From: Gallionella sp. | GTDB taxonomy: Bacteria > Pseudomonadota > Gammaproteobacteria > Burkholderiales > Gallionellaceae | Direction: 5' to 3' | Length of the DNA stretch: 58,101 nucleotides | NCBI GenBank assembly: GCA_028710565.1 | Contig: JAQTTV010000020.1 | Coordinates: 1-58,101, forward strand | Shown here: positions 43,431-53,487 of the stretch, one piece after another | Layout: every line of letters begins with the position of its first letter | How positions within the stretch are numbered: position 1 is the first letter of the stretch | Program-made: the position numbers and the translations under genes | Notes under the pieces: model-generated | What the model was told of the DNA's origin: nothing | Databases searched by the model: none | What the model saw: only the letters and a program-made list of their open reading frames with translations

Positions 43431-43900
43431 ATGATGACCTATTAGTCTCACTGCATGAGAAAATTCGCCACTTGGAAAAAATGCGCCGTCATCTGGTGTA
43501 TTCACAAGCAGAGGTGCAGACGTGGTGGAATGTCAACGCCCCTTTTGATGCAATCTCAGATGCGCATCTCACGTCATTAACCGCCTTTAAAGCGAGATTT
43601 GCTGAAATGCAGGATCATCTTGCGTCTGCAATGCGCTTGATTGCCAACGTCGAAAACGAAGATACGCGTATGTTCAGCTATGTGCTGAATTACATGGAGC
43701 AAATTGAGATTTTAGATAACATGGATGCGTGGCAAAAAGTGCGTCATTTGCGTAATGCCACCACGCATGATTATTCGGAGTCAGAGGCGATTAAGTCGCA
43801 ACATTTCGAGGATTTGTTGCAAAGCACGCCTTATCTTTTAAACGTGTTTGATACGATCAAACAGTTTGTGTTAACGCATTACTCAGGAAAAATGAAATGA
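43427..43900 (+). CDS. HEPN toxin (HepT-like) of a HEPN-MNT module
   Basis: The protein has 157 aa and is all-helical. The RNase motif RX4HXY is present as R109-N-A-T-T-H114-D-Y116, inside [15 protein letters not shown]. The MNT gene sits directly upstream, the standard pairing. HepT-like toxins are ribonucleases that act when the antitoxin is lost. The stop overlaps the leuB start (ATGA), so the toxin is embedded in the leucine operon with translational coupling on both sides. Confidence 0.85.
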   Translation: MNDDLLVSLHEKIRHLEKMRRHLVYSQAEVQTWWNVNAPFDAISDAHLTSLTAFKARFAEMQDHLASAMRLIANVENEDTRMFSYVLNYMEQIEILDNMDAWQKVRHLRNATTHDYSESEAIKSQHFEDLLQSTPYLLNVFDTIKQFVLTHYSGKMK

Positions 43901-44961
43901 AAATCGCAGTTTTACCAGGGGACGGGATTGGTCCAGAAATCGTGGCGCAAGCCGTTAAAGTCATGGAAGCTTTACGTAGCGAGGGCTTGCAGATTGAAAT
44001 GGAGTACGCGCACATTGGCGGCGCGGGCTATGATGCGGCGGGCGACCCACTGCCTGAGGCGACCTTGAAGCTGGCGCAGGAATCCGATGCGGTATTATTG
44101 GGTGCGGTCGGAGGTTATCAATACGACAACTTACCTCGCCCACAACGTCCTGAACAAGGCTTGTTGCGTATCCGCAAAGTATTGAATCTATTTGCCAATT
44201 TGCGTCCCGCCATGGTTTATCCTGAATTGGTGAGCGCGTCGAGCTTGAAACCTGAATTGGTGTCGGGCTTGGATATTTTAATTTTGCGCGAATTGACGGG
44301 CGATATTTATTTTGGTCAACCTCGCGGCATTCGCACGTTAGAAAACGGTGAACGTCAAGGTTTCGACACCATGCACTACAGCGAATCTGAAATCCGTCGT
44401 GTGGCGCATGTCGGTTTCCAAAGCGCAATGAAGCGCAGCAAAAAATTGTGTTCGGTAGATAAAGCCAACGTGTTGGACACCAGCATGTTCTGGCGCGAAA
44501 TTGTCACTGAAGTCGGCAAGGAATATCCTGAAGTTGAGCTATCCCACATGTATGTGGATAACGCCGCGATGCAATTGGTGCGTGCACCGAAGCAGTTTGA
44601 CGTGATTTTGACAGGCAATATTTTCGGCGACATTTTGTCGGACGAAGCATCCATGTTGACGGGTTCGATTGGTATGTTGCCTTCCGCATCGCTAGATGCG
44701 AATAACAAAGGTCTGTACGAACCTTGCCACGGCTCTGCCCCTGATATTGCAGGCAAGAATATCGCCAATCCATTGGCGACAATTTTGTCGGTCGCTATGA
44801 TGATGCGCTACACTTTTGCGCGTGAAGACATAGCGCAACGTATCGAAAATGCTGTGCGCAAGACCTTGCAGCAAGGTTATCGCACAGGTGACATCGCCGA
44901 AGCAGGTATGGCGAAGATCGGCACGGCTGAAATGGGCGACGCGGTAGTGGCGGCGCTTTAA
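43897..44961 (+). CDS. leuB: 3-isopropylmalate dehydrogenase
   Basis: The protein has 354 aa. [23 protein letters not shown], then [19 protein letters not shown] and [21 protein letters not shown] are LeuB-specific motifs (isocitrate/isopropylmalate dehydrogenase fold, NAD-binding GSAPDIAG). It decarboxylates 3-isopropylmalate. Expression probably depends on translation of the upstream HEPN gene because of the 4-base overlap. Confidence 0.97.
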   Translation: MKIAVLPGDGIGPEIVAQAVKVMEALRSEGLQIEMEYAHIGGAGYDAAGDPLPEATLKLAQESDAVLLGAVGGYQYDNLPRPQRPEQGLLRIRKVLNLFANLRPAMVYPELVSASSLKPELVSGLDILILRELTGDIYFGQPRGIRTLENGERQGFDTMHYSESEIRRVAHVGFQSAMKRSKKLCSVDKANVLDTSMFWREIVTEVGKEYPEVELSHMYVDNAAMQLVRAPKQFDVILTGNIFGDILSDEASMLTGSIGMLPSASLDANNKGLYEPCHGSAPDIAGKNIANPLATILSVAMMMRYTFAREDIAQRIENAVRKTLQQGYRTGDIAEAGMAKIGTAEMGDAVVAAL

Positions 44962-44994
44962 GCCTAGAAGAGATAAAACGAGGAGCGATAAGGG

Positions 44995-45076
44995 GAAGGG
45001 AGAAGGGTACAACCGCCCTCTCACCCAGCCAGCTTTGCTCCCCTCGCTACGCTCTCCCCACAAGAGGGCGAGCGGA
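44995..45076. repeat. REP-like GC-rich element between leuB and asd
   Basis: CGCCCTCT and AGAGGGCG pair across about 40 bases that include GCTCCCCTCGCTACGCTCTC. Purine-rich GGGGAAGGGAGAAGGG precedes it. It belongs to the same CCCTCTCCC-type family as the inserts in the exoprotein gene and the element near 56463. It may act as a transcript-end barrier between leuB and asd. Confidence 0.6.
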
Positions 45077-45105
45077 GTTACAGAATTTTATTTGGAGATG
45101 TAGTG

Positions 45106-46125
45106 ATGACTAAGCAATACGATGTGTGTATTTTGGGCGCAACAGGTGCTGTTGGCGAAGCGATGCTGGCTATTTTGGAACAACGTAAGTTTCCAGTGCG
45201 TAATTTGTATCCTTTGGCTTCTAGCCGTTCCGCAGGTTCAAAGGTGACCTTTAACGGTGAAGAATTGACTGTCATTGATGTGGATCAATTTGATTTTGCC
45301 AAAGCGCAAATTGGCTTGTTTTCTGCAGGTGGTAGCGTGTCCGAAAAATACGCACCTATCGCCGCCGCTGCGGGTTGCGTGGTGATTGATAACACCGCAC
45401 ATTTCCGTTATGACCGCGATATTCCGCTGGTTGTGCCTGAAGTCAACCCACATGCCATTGCACAATACAAAAATCGCGGTATCATCGCAAACCCTAACTG
45501 TTCTACGATCCAGATGCTAGTGGCGTTAAAGCCCATTCGTGATGCAGTCGGCATTTCACGCATTAATGTGGCAACGTATCAAGCAGTATCTGGTACAGGG
45601 AAAGAAGCTATTGACGAATTAGCAAATCAAACTCGCGCCCTGTTTAATTCACAAGAACCTGAAGTGGAAGTTTATCCAAAACGCATTGCGTTTAATGTGA
45701 TTCCACAAATTGATGTCTTTATGGAAAATGGCTACACCAAAGAAGAAATGAAAATGGTGTGGGAAACCCAAAAGATTATGGAAGATGATCGTATTCAGGT
45801 GAATCCAACTGCGGTGCGTGTGCCTGTATTTTATGGACACTCTGAAGCGATTCATATTGAAACACTGAAAAAGATTACGGCTGATGAGGCACGTGCTTTA
45901 CTGGAAAAAGCACCTGGCGTGATCGTGATGGATGAGCGTGAACCAGGTGGTTACCCCACCGCAATTGATGCAGCAGGCAATGATGCCACTTACGTTGGGC
46001 GGATACGCGAAGATATTTCTCACCCCATGGGCTTGAATTTATGGGTGGTCAGCGATAATGTACGCAAAGGTGCTGCATTGAATAGCGTTCAAATTGCTGA
46101 GATATTGATCGACAAGTACCTGTAA
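45106..46125 (+). CDS. asd: Aspartate-semialdehyde dehydrogenase
   Basis: The protein has 339 aa from the ATG at 45106 with GGAG upstream. The N-terminal NADP site is ILGATGAVGEAMLAIL, the catalytic Cys lies in NPNCSTIQML, and SGTGKEAIDEL and PVFYGHSEAIHIET follow. It makes aspartate semialdehyde for lysine, threonine and methionine synthesis and for diaminopimelate. The position after leuB and before fimV is the usual betaproteobacterial order. Confidence 0.96.
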   Translation: MTKQYDVCILGATGAVGEAMLAILEQRKFPVRNLYPLASSRSAGSKVTFNGEELTVIDVDQFDFAKAQIGLFSAGGSVSEKYAPIAAAAGCVVIDNTAHFRYDRDIPLVVPEVNPHAIAQYKNRGIIANPNCSTIQMLVALKPIRDAVGISRINVATYQAVSGTGKEAIDELANQTRALFNSQEPEVEVYPKRIAFNVIPQIDVFMENGYTKEEMKMVWETQKIMEDDRIQVNPTAVRVPVFYGHSEAIHIETLKKITADEARALLEKAPGVIVMDEREPGGYPTAIDAAGNDATYVGRIREDISHPMGLNLWVVSDNVRKGAALNSVQIAEILIDKYL

Positions 46126-46251
46126 TTTGGTAAGTATATGTAAAATGGGGCTGCTGAAATCTGGCCTCATGTAATGATTGTCTGTTTTGCAGATAATTCT
46201 GTGTTGTTATTTTAATCTTCGATAATTAGTTATGAAGGTGAAGGAGCTGTC

Positions 46252-49179
46252 GTGCAAAAATCACTGATGAAACTGTTGGGTGTGGCCGTATTAACTTGGT
46301 CATCGCAAATCTCCGCTGTAAGTATGGGCGGCATTAACGTTTCCTCCACTTTAGGGCAACCCCTTAAGGCCAGCATTCCGCTGGATTCAGTCACGGATAC
46401 TGAGAAATCTGGTTTGGCCGCTCATCTTGCCTCGGCAGAAGCCTACAGAAGCGCGGGCTTAGAATACCCACTGGGTATCACTTTTAAATTTGAGATCGAC
46501 GAGAGTACCCGTCATATCACGGTTAGTAGTAGCCAGTCCATTAACGTTCCCTTCGTCAGCTTACTGATAGAGCTTAGCTGGGCATCTGGCAAGCTAACTC
46601 GCGATTACACCTTTTTAATTGATCCTGCTGGTTACACCCCAGAACCCACCCCACTCCCTGCCGTTCAACCCATTGCGCCTGAAGCACAAGCAACTTCAAG
46701 CGTACAAGCCACTCCTATCGCGCCTGCTACGGTGGAAAGTCATCCCCTAAACACAGCGGAGACACCGATTCAACAAGTAGAAGCACCCGTTAAAACCAAT
46801 GCGGGAACAATCAAAATACAACGCGGCGACACCCTGAGCAAAATCGCTGAACAGAACAAACCTGCTGAAGTCAGCTTAGATCGCATGATGGTGGCACTCT
46901 ATCGTGCTAATGCCCAAAAATTTGTGGGTAAAAACATGAATCGCGTGAAGACAGGTACGATTTTACGTTTGCCTAGCCCACAAGAAGTGGACGGCGTATC
47001 AGCAACTGACGCACACAAAGTAATCCATGCTCAAGCCAGAGATTGGAATGCTTATCGCCAACAACTTGCAAGTAATGCCACCGTCAGCAGCCAATCTGAC
47101 CATGCTCAACAATCAAGTACTGGCAAGCTGAATGCCAACGTGACGGACAAAACACCCGTTACCAACGATACCGCAAAGGAAGTATTAAAATTATCCAGTG
47201 GCAATACCCCAACTGACAAAACGACAACAGCTCAAGATAAGCAAAATGCTGCACAAGAAGATGCCATCGCGAAAAACAAGGCAGCCCAAGATGAACAGGC
47301 TCGTACCGCTTTAGCTGCTAAAAATGCCCAGGATGCACAACATCTTCTCGAATTAAAAACCCAAGCTGGCTTGTTAGCGCACAGTAGCATCTCCGCCACC
47401 AGTGAAGTGGCGAGTGCGGCCAGTGCTGTAGCGGGTGCCATGAGTGGTGCTGTCGCCTCAAGTGCGGTCATTTCTGCGGTTGTTATGAATCCAGTGTCGC
47501 TGGTTACTGAAATTGCCACTGCATCTAAACCAACTGCTGCGGCTAATGCTACTCGCCACGGACCCGTTATTATCAAACAAGGGAAACAACCTGAGACTTC
47601 TTTTGCCGATGATGCTTTGGCAACGCTGGCCACTGCTATGGAAGAGCCTTTATATCTTGCAGCTGGCGGAGCGATTTTATTAGTCATAGGTGGGCTGATT
47701 TTCGTACTCATTCGTCGAAAAAAACAAGGTATTGAAAGAAACGTTGAACCACCTGCACTTGCGACTGCATTTGATCAACCTACTCATGAAGAAGAGGAAA
47801 TAGAAGATGGAGTCGAGGACAATTCTGTTGAAAATATTGGTGAAGCAACGGCACGCTTCTACCAAACACAAAATGCAGCCAGTTACCAACCCATCGTTCA
47901 CGAAGAAGTAGAAGAAGACCCTATTGAAGAAGCGCGCTTATTCTTAAGTTTTGGTCGGGATGCACAAGCAGAAGACATTCTAAAAGACGCATTGAAAAAG
48001 TCGCCACACAATTACCAATTGCATTTAGAACTTTTGGGAATTTATGCTCAGCGTAAAGATGTTAATGCTTTTACCGCAATTGCCAAACAGGTTAAAGAAG
48101 CTGATGATGAGATCCTCTGGTCTCAAGCTGCTGCCTTAGGACGAAAAATTGACCCTAGCAACACGCTGTATTCAGATGGTAAGGCATCTTCCGTTGTTGC
48201 ACCACTCCCCACACCGCCAGAGGTCGCACATTCGTTAGATTTTGATTTAGGTATTTCAACCAATAAAACCCATATTTCAAAACTTGAAGAGGCTGGGCAG
48301 TCGTTACCCGACCTCAAAGGAATGATGGACTTTGAATCAACCAAAACAGTTGCGTTCACAACACCTGCAGGCATAGATCTACATGTTGGCACAGCGGAAC
48401 ATCCGATTTTAACAGGCGAATTGGCAAATCTTGGTGATATGATTTACGACATCACCGCGAAACACCCAACGATTTCAGCGACGGGAACCACCACCTCAAA
48501 TGGTGAGCTACCTAGCATGGATGACATGATGTTTGACGTGACCTCCGCACATCCAGCATTGGCCAGCGCGTCAACTGTGCAACCTACAGATGCGGTTAGT
48601 TCCATGGATGAACCGATGGCATTTCCAATGGATTTCACGCTCTCTGGCATGAAGTCGCCAACGACAACAGCACCTATCACTCCAGCTCCAGCCGCAGCAA
48701 AATCGGATATGCCATTTACAATGGACTTCGCTATGCCAGATTTAGCACCCGCAACCCCTAGTGCGCCAGTGCCGAAAGCAGCAGAGCCCACATCTCTCCC
48801 CTTCACCATAGATTTTGCAATGCCAGATGCGACACCTGCTGCATCGGTCGTCGCACCGCTCACCCCAACCAAACCGCCTGTCACCATTAATTTCGACTTG
48901 CCTGACTCCACACCTGCCATACCTGCCACATCTATTGCACCAACGGTCAACCTCGATTTTGGAGGTATTAACTTGGATATGGGGAGCAGTACAACCAGTA
49001 CCCCTAGCATCACTGAAAGCACTTCCTTCCAAGAAGTGGCGAATAAACTCGACTTAGCTAAAGTTTATATCGAAATGGATGATGCCGCTGCGGCGCGTGA
49101 GTTCCTTGAAGAAGTGCTACGTGAGGGTAATACAGAACAAATTAGCACTGCGAAAGCCATGTTAAACAACCTCAGCTAA
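46252..49179 (+). CDS. fimV: FimV-like polar membrane protein
   Basis: The protein has 975 aa from the GTG at 46252 with AAGGAG upstream. The signal peptide is followed by the FimV N-terminal domain (MGGINVSSTLGQPLKASIPL). A LysM-like peptidoglycan-binding segment (IKIQRGDTLSKIAEQ) lies near residue 190, with a Gln/Ala-rich linker after it. A transmembrane helix (YLAAGGAILLVIGGLIFVLI) lies near residue 470. The cytoplasmic part is acidic with TPR-like and PFTMDFAMPD-type repeats. The C-terminal FimV domain is DLAKVYIEMDDAAAAREFLEEVL. FimV proteins organise type IV pili and polar landmarks. Confidence 0.92.
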   Translation: MQKSLMKLLGVAVLTWSSQISAVSMGGINVSSTLGQPLKASIPLDSVTDTEKSGLAAHLASAEAYRSAGLEYPLGITFKFEIDESTRHITVSSSQSINVPFVSLLIELSWASGKLTRDYTFLIDPAGYTPEPTPLPAVQPIAPEAQATSSVQATPIAPATVESHPLNTAETPIQQVEAPVKTNAGTIKIQRGDTLSKIAEQNKPAEVSLDRMMVALYRANAQKFVGKNMNRVKTGTILRLPSPQEVDGVSATDAHKVIHAQARDWNAYRQQLASNATVSSQSDHAQQSSTGKLNANVTDKTPVTNDTAKEVLKLSSGNTPTDKTTTAQDKQNAAQEDAIAKNKAAQDEQARTALAAKNAQDAQHLLELKTQAGLLAHSSISATSEVASAASAVAGAMSGAVASSAVISAVVMNPVSLVTEIATASKPTAAANATRHGPVIIKQGKQPETSFADDALATLATAMEEPLYLAAGGAILLVIGGLIFVLIRRKKQGIERNVEPPALATAFDQPTHEEEEIEDGVEDNSVENIGEATARFYQTQNAASYQPIVHEEVEEDPIEEARLFLSFGRDAQAEDILKDALKKSPHNYQLHLELLGIYAQRKDVNAFTAIAKQVKEADDEILWSQAAALGRKIDPSNTLYSDGKASSVVAPLPTPPEVAHSLDFDLGISTNKTHISKLEEAGQSLPDLKGMMDFESTKTVAFTTPAGIDLHVGTAEHPILTGELANLGDMIYDITAKHPTISATGTTTSNGELPSMDDMMFDVTSAHPALASASTVQPTDAVSSMDEPMAFPMDFTLSGMKSPTTTAPITPAPAAAKSDMPFTMDFAMPDLAPATPSAPVPKAAEPTSLPFTIDFAMPDATPAASVVAPLTPTKPPVTINFDLPDSTPAIPATSIAPTVNLDFGGINLDMGSSTTSTPSITESTSFQEVANKLDLAKVYIEMDDAAAAREFLEEVLREGNTEQISTAKAMLNNLS

Positions 49180-49188
49180 TACCCACTT

Positions 49189-49215
49189 AAACGGCAGCCC
49201 ACGCTGCCGTTTTTT
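49189..49215 (+). terminator. Rho-independent terminator after fimV
   Basis: ACGGCAGC-CCAC-GCTGCCGT is followed by TTTTT. It separates fimV from the membrane protein and truA. Confidence 0.92.
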
Positions 49216-49239
49216 ATTTCATTCTACGTTTTGCCGTCC

Positions 49240-49860
49240 ATGTTGACTTTCCACCCCGCCGCACAAATTCTCGCCTGGTGCTTACTGGTTGTGACAGTGC
49301 AACACCTTTCCCTGTCCAGCTTGCTATTGGTCACCCTACTGGTCGTTTTAGCCGCATTAAGCCTGTCTAGCCGAAAACTGCTGCAATTGATACGTCGTAC
49401 CCGCTGGCTGATGCTTTCCTTGCTGCTGATTTATGGCTACAGCACACCTGGTCACGCTATTTTTACTGCACTAGCGCAATTTAGTCCCACTCAAGAAGGC
49501 ATTCATGACGGCGTATTGCAGTTGGCACGCATATTAGTCGCCCTAGCAGGCTTGGCTATTTTGTTGGATAAATTACACCGTCAACACTGGATGGCAGGTC
49601 TCTACACCTTGCTCCTGCCACTGGCTTGGTTAGGACTGTCGCGTGAACGCTTCGCCGTGCGACTGGCATTGACCTTGCACTACGCCGAACTCGCCATGCT
49701 GCGCGGCGCACAACGCTGGCAAGATATTTTAAGCGGCTTGTCCGAACACAACGACGAAGTTGACACCCAAACACTCACCCTACCCGTCTATCGCTACACC
49801 TACGCAGACGGGTTGTTGTTGACCTTAGCCAGCTTATTACTCTGGCTGGCCCTCCAATGA
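49240..49860 (+). CDS. Small membrane protein, EcfT/CbiQ-like
   Basis: The protein has 206 aa with four or five hydrophobic segments and a basic motif SSRKLLQLIRRTRW. Hydrophobic TMs around an Arg-rich cytoplasmic loop resemble the transmembrane (T) component of ECF/CbiQ-type transporters, but no ATPase or substrate-binding partner is nearby. ATG at 49240 is preferred over the TTG at 49231. The stop overlaps truA as ATGA. Confidence 0.55.
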   Translation: MLTFHPAAQILAWCLLVVTVQHLSLSSLLLVTLLVVLAALSLSSRKLLQLIRRTRWLMLSLLLIYGYSTPGHAIFTALAQFSPTQEGIHDGVLQLARILVALAGLAILLDKLHRQHWMAGLYTLLLPLAWLGLSRERFAVRLALTLHYAELAMLRGAQRWQDILSGLSEHNDEVDTQTLTLPVYRYTYADGLLLTLASLLLWLALQ

Positions 49861-50618
49861 GAATCGCACTGGGGGTGGAATACGACGGTGGCAATTATTG
49901 CGGCTGGCAAAGTCAGCCCAATGGCAACACCGTGCAAGACACCCTGCAACGGGCAATCGGTCAAATTGCGGGCGAATCAATTAGCATCATCGCCGCAGGG
50001 CGCACCGACACAGGGGTACACGCGCTAGAGCAAGTGATTCATTTTGACACCACCGCCACGCGCCCGCTGTCGGCATGGGTGCGTGGGGTCAATGCCTTGC
50101 TGCCCAAAGACATCGCCGTGCGTTGGGCGCATCCCGTTCCCGATGAATTTCACGCCCGCTTTTCCGCCCACGGACGTTGTTATCGCTATCTGCTACTCAA
50201 CCGCCCTACCCGCCCTGCCCTGCAAACAGGTAAAGTCGGCTGGTTTCACACCCCACTCGACCTCACCGCCATGCGCGCCGCTGCCGCCCACTTAATCGGT
50301 GAACATGATTTCAGCGCGTTCCGTGCTGCTGAGTGTCAAGCCAAGTCACCAATCAAAACCCTGTATCAATTAGATATTTCCCAACAGAGCGATTTACTGG
50401 TGTTTGATTTACACGCCAACGCTTTCCTTCACCACCAAGTCCGCAACCTCATCGGCTGCTTGGTCTATGTCGGTAAGGGTAAACATTCACCCGATTGGAT
50501 GATTACCGTATTAGAAAGTCGAAACCGCACTTTTGCCGCACCGACCTTTATGCCAGATGGGCTATATTTACGACAAATTCAATATGCTGCACACTGGGGA
50601 TTACCCCTGCAAGCGTAA
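49857..50618 (+). CDS. truA: tRNA pseudouridine(38-40) synthase TruA
   Basis: The protein has 253 aa. GVEYDGGNYCGWQSQPNGNTVQ and the catalytic GRTDTGVHALEQV (Asp) identify TruA. HARFSAHGRCYRYLL and FLHHQVRNLIGCLV are further family motifs. It modifies positions 38-40 of the tRNA anticodon arm. It is translationally coupled to the membrane protein upstream. The usual downstream trpF is absent. Confidence 0.96.
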   Translation: MRIALGVEYDGGNYCGWQSQPNGNTVQDTLQRAIGQIAGESISIIAAGRTDTGVHALEQVIHFDTTATRPLSAWVRGVNALLPKDIAVRWAHPVPDEFHARFSAHGRCYRYLLLNRPTRPALQTGKVGWFHTPLDLTAMRAAAAHLIGEHDFSAFRAAECQAKSPIKTLYQLDISQQSDLLVFDLHANAFLHHQVRNLIGCLVYVGKGKHSPDWMITVLESRNRTFAAPTFMPDGLYLRQIQYAAHWGLPLQA

Positions 50619-50885
50619 ATTGGACTTAGTTAGACGAAAAATCAGCATCAAGGGAACCCGCAAGAATAGAGCATAGCCTCCATGTATTTTAAAGGAAAGC
50701 CGCTGCGATGATATTACATTGCCTATTTGGCAATTAGCTTCATCAGCGTGAAGGCACGAGGGTGGGCTTGTGAAATTTCATTCGGCATGTTTCTCGAACG
50801 CATCTAACGTAGTGATAAACATGCAGTTTTTTTGCTAAAAGGCACACCCATTCAAGACCACAAGGCTCTTATGCAGGGGGGGCTT
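50619..50885. other. Spacer between truA and the TAXI-type gene
   Basis: No gene, clear terminator or recognised repeat was found in these 267 bases, which separate convergent genes. A weak GGC-containing palindromic stretch occurs near 50730, without a T-run. Confidence 0.4.
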
Positions 50886-52241
50886 TCAGGAGTGCCCAGT
50901 TGATTCAACGCTGCTTCGCAACCGATCTCGGACAAAAACAATATGGCCACGTAGTCCGTAAAATAAATCACCAAAAGCAGCAGGGATTTTGATTTTATTG
51001 ACGGCATGTTCAATATGATTCAAGCGATGCAGCAGTTCGTCACGACGTTTTTCATCCAAGGGGACGCTGAATGCTTCTCGCTCCAGCTCCAGTAAGGTGC
51101 TGTACCACGGATAAATGCGGGATTGAATACGCCAGCGATATAAAACAGGTGCGATTCTCATCCCTGGAATCAATAATAAGACGATGGGTACCAACACCGC
51201 GATGATACGATTCATCAGGCTTGCTAGCCAAAAAGGGAAAGTGTCGTATAAAAAACTTTTGCCAGATTGATAATAATTCAAGGCTTGTTCACTCAAGGGT
51301 ATTTCATGCTGTAATGCGGCAGGAAATTCTCCCCGTTTTCTAAATAGTCCCGCACCGCCATGCACCTCTTTCGCGGCTTCCAGTAATAAATCGCTTAATG
51401 CGGGATGCAAATTTTTTCGGGCAATGAGTTCTACCGTCGGCGCAACCAAATAAGTATCTTCGTCGGGGAGATTTTTGCCAAAATCCAGTGATCCTTGTGG
51501 CAGGGTTAACTTATTTAGGTATTTGATTCTACGGGTATAAGCGTCAGCTTGGATGAAGCTAAATAGCCGAATATCAGGTGTATGCATGAGTGTGCGCATG
51601 ACGTCACTTGAGACTGAATCCCCCATCAAAAACAGGGCATCGACACGATCATCCAGCAAGCTATTGATGAGATCGGCGGCAGGTGCATGGACAAATTTGG
51701 TCTTGCCGCCCACTTCGATTCCATTGGCTTTCAGCAATGCTAAGGACAAGCTATACGTCCCACTTCCTGCTTCGCCAATATCCAACCGCATGCCTTCAAA
51801 ATCAGACAAGAGTGCTTTAATGTCGCCGCGATAGAAAATCATCAATGGCTGATAGGAAACACTGCCCAACGACACGAGGTTGCTAATATTGACACCCGTC
51901 AAATCACCACCTTGGACAAAACCAACATCCACATCTACTTTAGGATCAATCAGCTTAGCCAAGTTGTCACTTGAGCCATCAGAATAGACGATGTTGACCT
52001 TAATTCCCTGTTTTCCGAGTATCTTTTGGTATTTTTCAGCATTCTTGCGATACGCACTACCCACTTCTCCGCCCAACATGGTTAAGCTCGTGGGTGCGGC
52101 AGAATTGAAGAACAAGAACGCGCCTAATCCGAGAACGACACTGAGCATGACTAAACCAAACATCGATACGACGATCTTGGTACCAAGCAGCTGGTTTAGC
52201 TTGGCAATGACTCTCAACAAAAAATTTTTAGCGGAAACCAA
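50886..52241 (-). CDS. TAXI-type TRAP solute-binding protein with C-terminal membrane domain
   Basis: The protein has 451 aa with a TTG start at 52241 and GAGAG upstream. After a membrane anchor (VSMFGLVMLSVVLGLGAFLFF) comes the periplasmic binding domain with the TAXI pattern MLGGEVGSAYRKNAEKYQKIL and SDGSSDNLAKLIDP. A second hydrophobic stretch (RIIAVLVPIVLLLIPGMRI) and a cytoplasmic coiled-coil-like tail follow from about residue 345. Such tethered TAXI proteins occur without TRAP permeases; none is visible here. Substrate is unknown. Confidence 0.85.
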   Translation of the reverse strand: MVSAKNFLLRVIAKLNQLLGTKIVVSMFGLVMLSVVLGLGAFLFFNSAAPTSLTMLGGEVGSAYRKNAEKYQKILGKQGIKVNIVYSDGSSDNLAKLIDPKVDVDVGFVQGGDLTGVNISNLVSLGSVSYQPLMIFYRGDIKALLSDFEGMRLDIGEAGSGTYSLSLALLKANGIEVGGKTKFVHAPAADLINSLLDDRVDALFLMGDSVSSDVMRTLMHTPDIRLFSFIQADAYTRRIKYLNKLTLPQGSLDFGKNLPDEDTYLVAPTVELIARKNLHPALSDLLLEAAKEVHGGAGLFRKRGEFPAALQHEIPLSEQALNYYQSGKSFLYDTFPFWLASLMNRIIAVLVPIVLLLIPGMRIAPVLYRWRIQSRIYPWYSTLLELEREAFSVPLDEKRRDELLHRLNHIEHAVNKIKIPAAFGDLFYGLRGHIVFVRDRLRSSVESTGHS

Positions 52242-52292
52242 AGCATTTCTCTCTCAATGAAAAACGCCGTATTCTGCTAATGAAAGTCAAAA

Positions 52293-53162
52293 TCAGCGCG
52301 GTTGCAACAAAGCAATCAACGTTGTTCGATTACTTTTCAATGCAAGATCAAGTGGTTTTTCTCCTGTATTCAAAGTTGCCTCAGGATCAGCCCCCTTATC
52401 CAACAAGAACTGCACGACAGCAGGATGATTGTTACTCGTGGCTCTATGCAAAGCAGTTGAGCCATCTTCAGCGACCGCGTTGACATCCGCTCGCTTTTCA
52501 AGCAACAACGCAATCACCTCCAAATTTCCACGCCCAGCCGCTTGTTGTAGCGGGGTGAAGCCTTTGTGGCTACGCGCATTTATTTTGGCACCCTTTTCTA
52601 AGAGAAGCTGAGCGACTTTGACATATCCGTTATACGCAGCCCAATGCAGTGCTGTAAAGCCCATGCTATCTTCGTGATGAACATTTGCGCCAATTTTAAG
52701 GAGCAACGCAGCAAGTTTATCATTGCCGTGAGAGGCGCAAATAATCAGCGGAGTCCACAATCTCTCGTCACGTGCATTTACCCCTACCCCGACACTGAAA
52801 TACATCACCATGACATCTCGCTGACCTTTTTCACAAGCCTTAAAAAAAGCAGGCGGCGCGTAGAGTTCGCCTTGAGACTCGCCATGCACCTTAACCGCTT
52901 TGGGTACACTCGCCCAAGGGTCTAAAGTATGTGTTTTGCGGATATTGATCATGCTTAAATAGGCAATCTCAACCGCCACTTCAGGCGGAAATCCTTTGCG
53001 ATTTGATCGACTACTGACCAGTAAATCAGTGAAATAATGCTGAATATCAGGGCTATCCCACATTCGTACAATATTATTCATCACCCGACGATACTGCTTT
53101 TCCAAGGCGTGAGGGTACTTCTCTTCTCGGTTATCCAATAACTTTAGTAATCTAACATCCAT
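52293..53162 (-). CDS. Ankyrin repeat protein
   Basis: The protein has about 289 aa, starting at the ATG at 53162 (a TTG at 53210 would add 16 residues). Residues 1-100 are unrecognised (MDVRLLKLLDNREEKYPHAL). About six ankyrin repeats follow, for example TPLIICASHGNDKLAALLLK, TALHWAAYNGYVKVAQLLLEKGA, TPLQQAAGRGNLEVIALLLEK and TALHRATSNNHPAVVQFLLDKGADP. It is a cytosolic protein-binding scaffold. It lies upstream of, and on the same strand as, the TAXI gene, and diverges from the Nif11-like gene. Confidence 0.88.
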   Translation of the reverse strand: MDVRLLKLLDNREEKYPHALEKQYRRVMNNIVRMWDSPDIQHYFTDLLVSSRSNRKGFPPEVAVEIAYLSMINIRKTHTLDPWASVPKAVKVHGESQGELYAPPAFFKACEKGQRDVMVMYFSVGVGVNARDERLWTPLIICASHGNDKLAALLLKIGANVHHEDSMGFTALHWAAYNGYVKVAQLLLEKGAKINARSHKGFTPLQQAAGRGNLEVIALLLEKRADVNAVAEDGSTALHRATSNNHPAVVQFLLDKGADPEATLNTGEKPLDLALKSNRTTLIALLQPR

Positions 53163-53487
53163 AATAGGGTACCGTAATGTGGAACAACTAGGGATGGCAT
53201 GTAATCCCAAGATCAGTCCATTAAATATCTATATAACCTAGCACTCAAAACAATAGTGCTGGATTATAAAGAGATGAATGGCGAAGTCAAAGCGTATAGC
53301 ATTATACACGCAAGGGAATCCCACTATTATCTCGACTTTCATAGTGTCACGATGAATTATACAAACAAGCTAGGCACGAAATTTGCTTAGAAAAGCATAC
53401 GGTTGATAATATGACAATTCAACCCTGTGCATTGGGAAGATACTCTTCCCAATATTTTTATCATTTTAAGAGATAGCAGAGAACACT
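53163..53487. other. Regulatory spacer between ankyrin and Nif11-like genes
   Basis: These 325 bases carry the sigma-54 promoter (53372-53387) for the rightward genes. A TGT and an ACA occur upstream of it, but with 13 bases between them (not 10). I saw no clear NifA site of the TGT-N10-ACA kind here. No open frame of note is present. Confidence 0.6.
53372..53387 (+). promoter_or_regulatory. Sigma-54 (RpoN) promoter upstream of the Nif11-like gene
   Basis: AGGCACG-AAAT-TTGCT has GG (53373-53374) and GC (53385-53386) separated by exactly ten bases. It differs from TGGCACG-N4-TTGC at one position. It lies about 100 bp before the start codon at 53488. Confidence 0.8.

Noticed and set aside
53350..53372. 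NifA site upstream of the Nif11-like gene
   Set aside because: TGT and ACA near 53345-53363 are 13 bases apart, not ten, and too close to the promoter.
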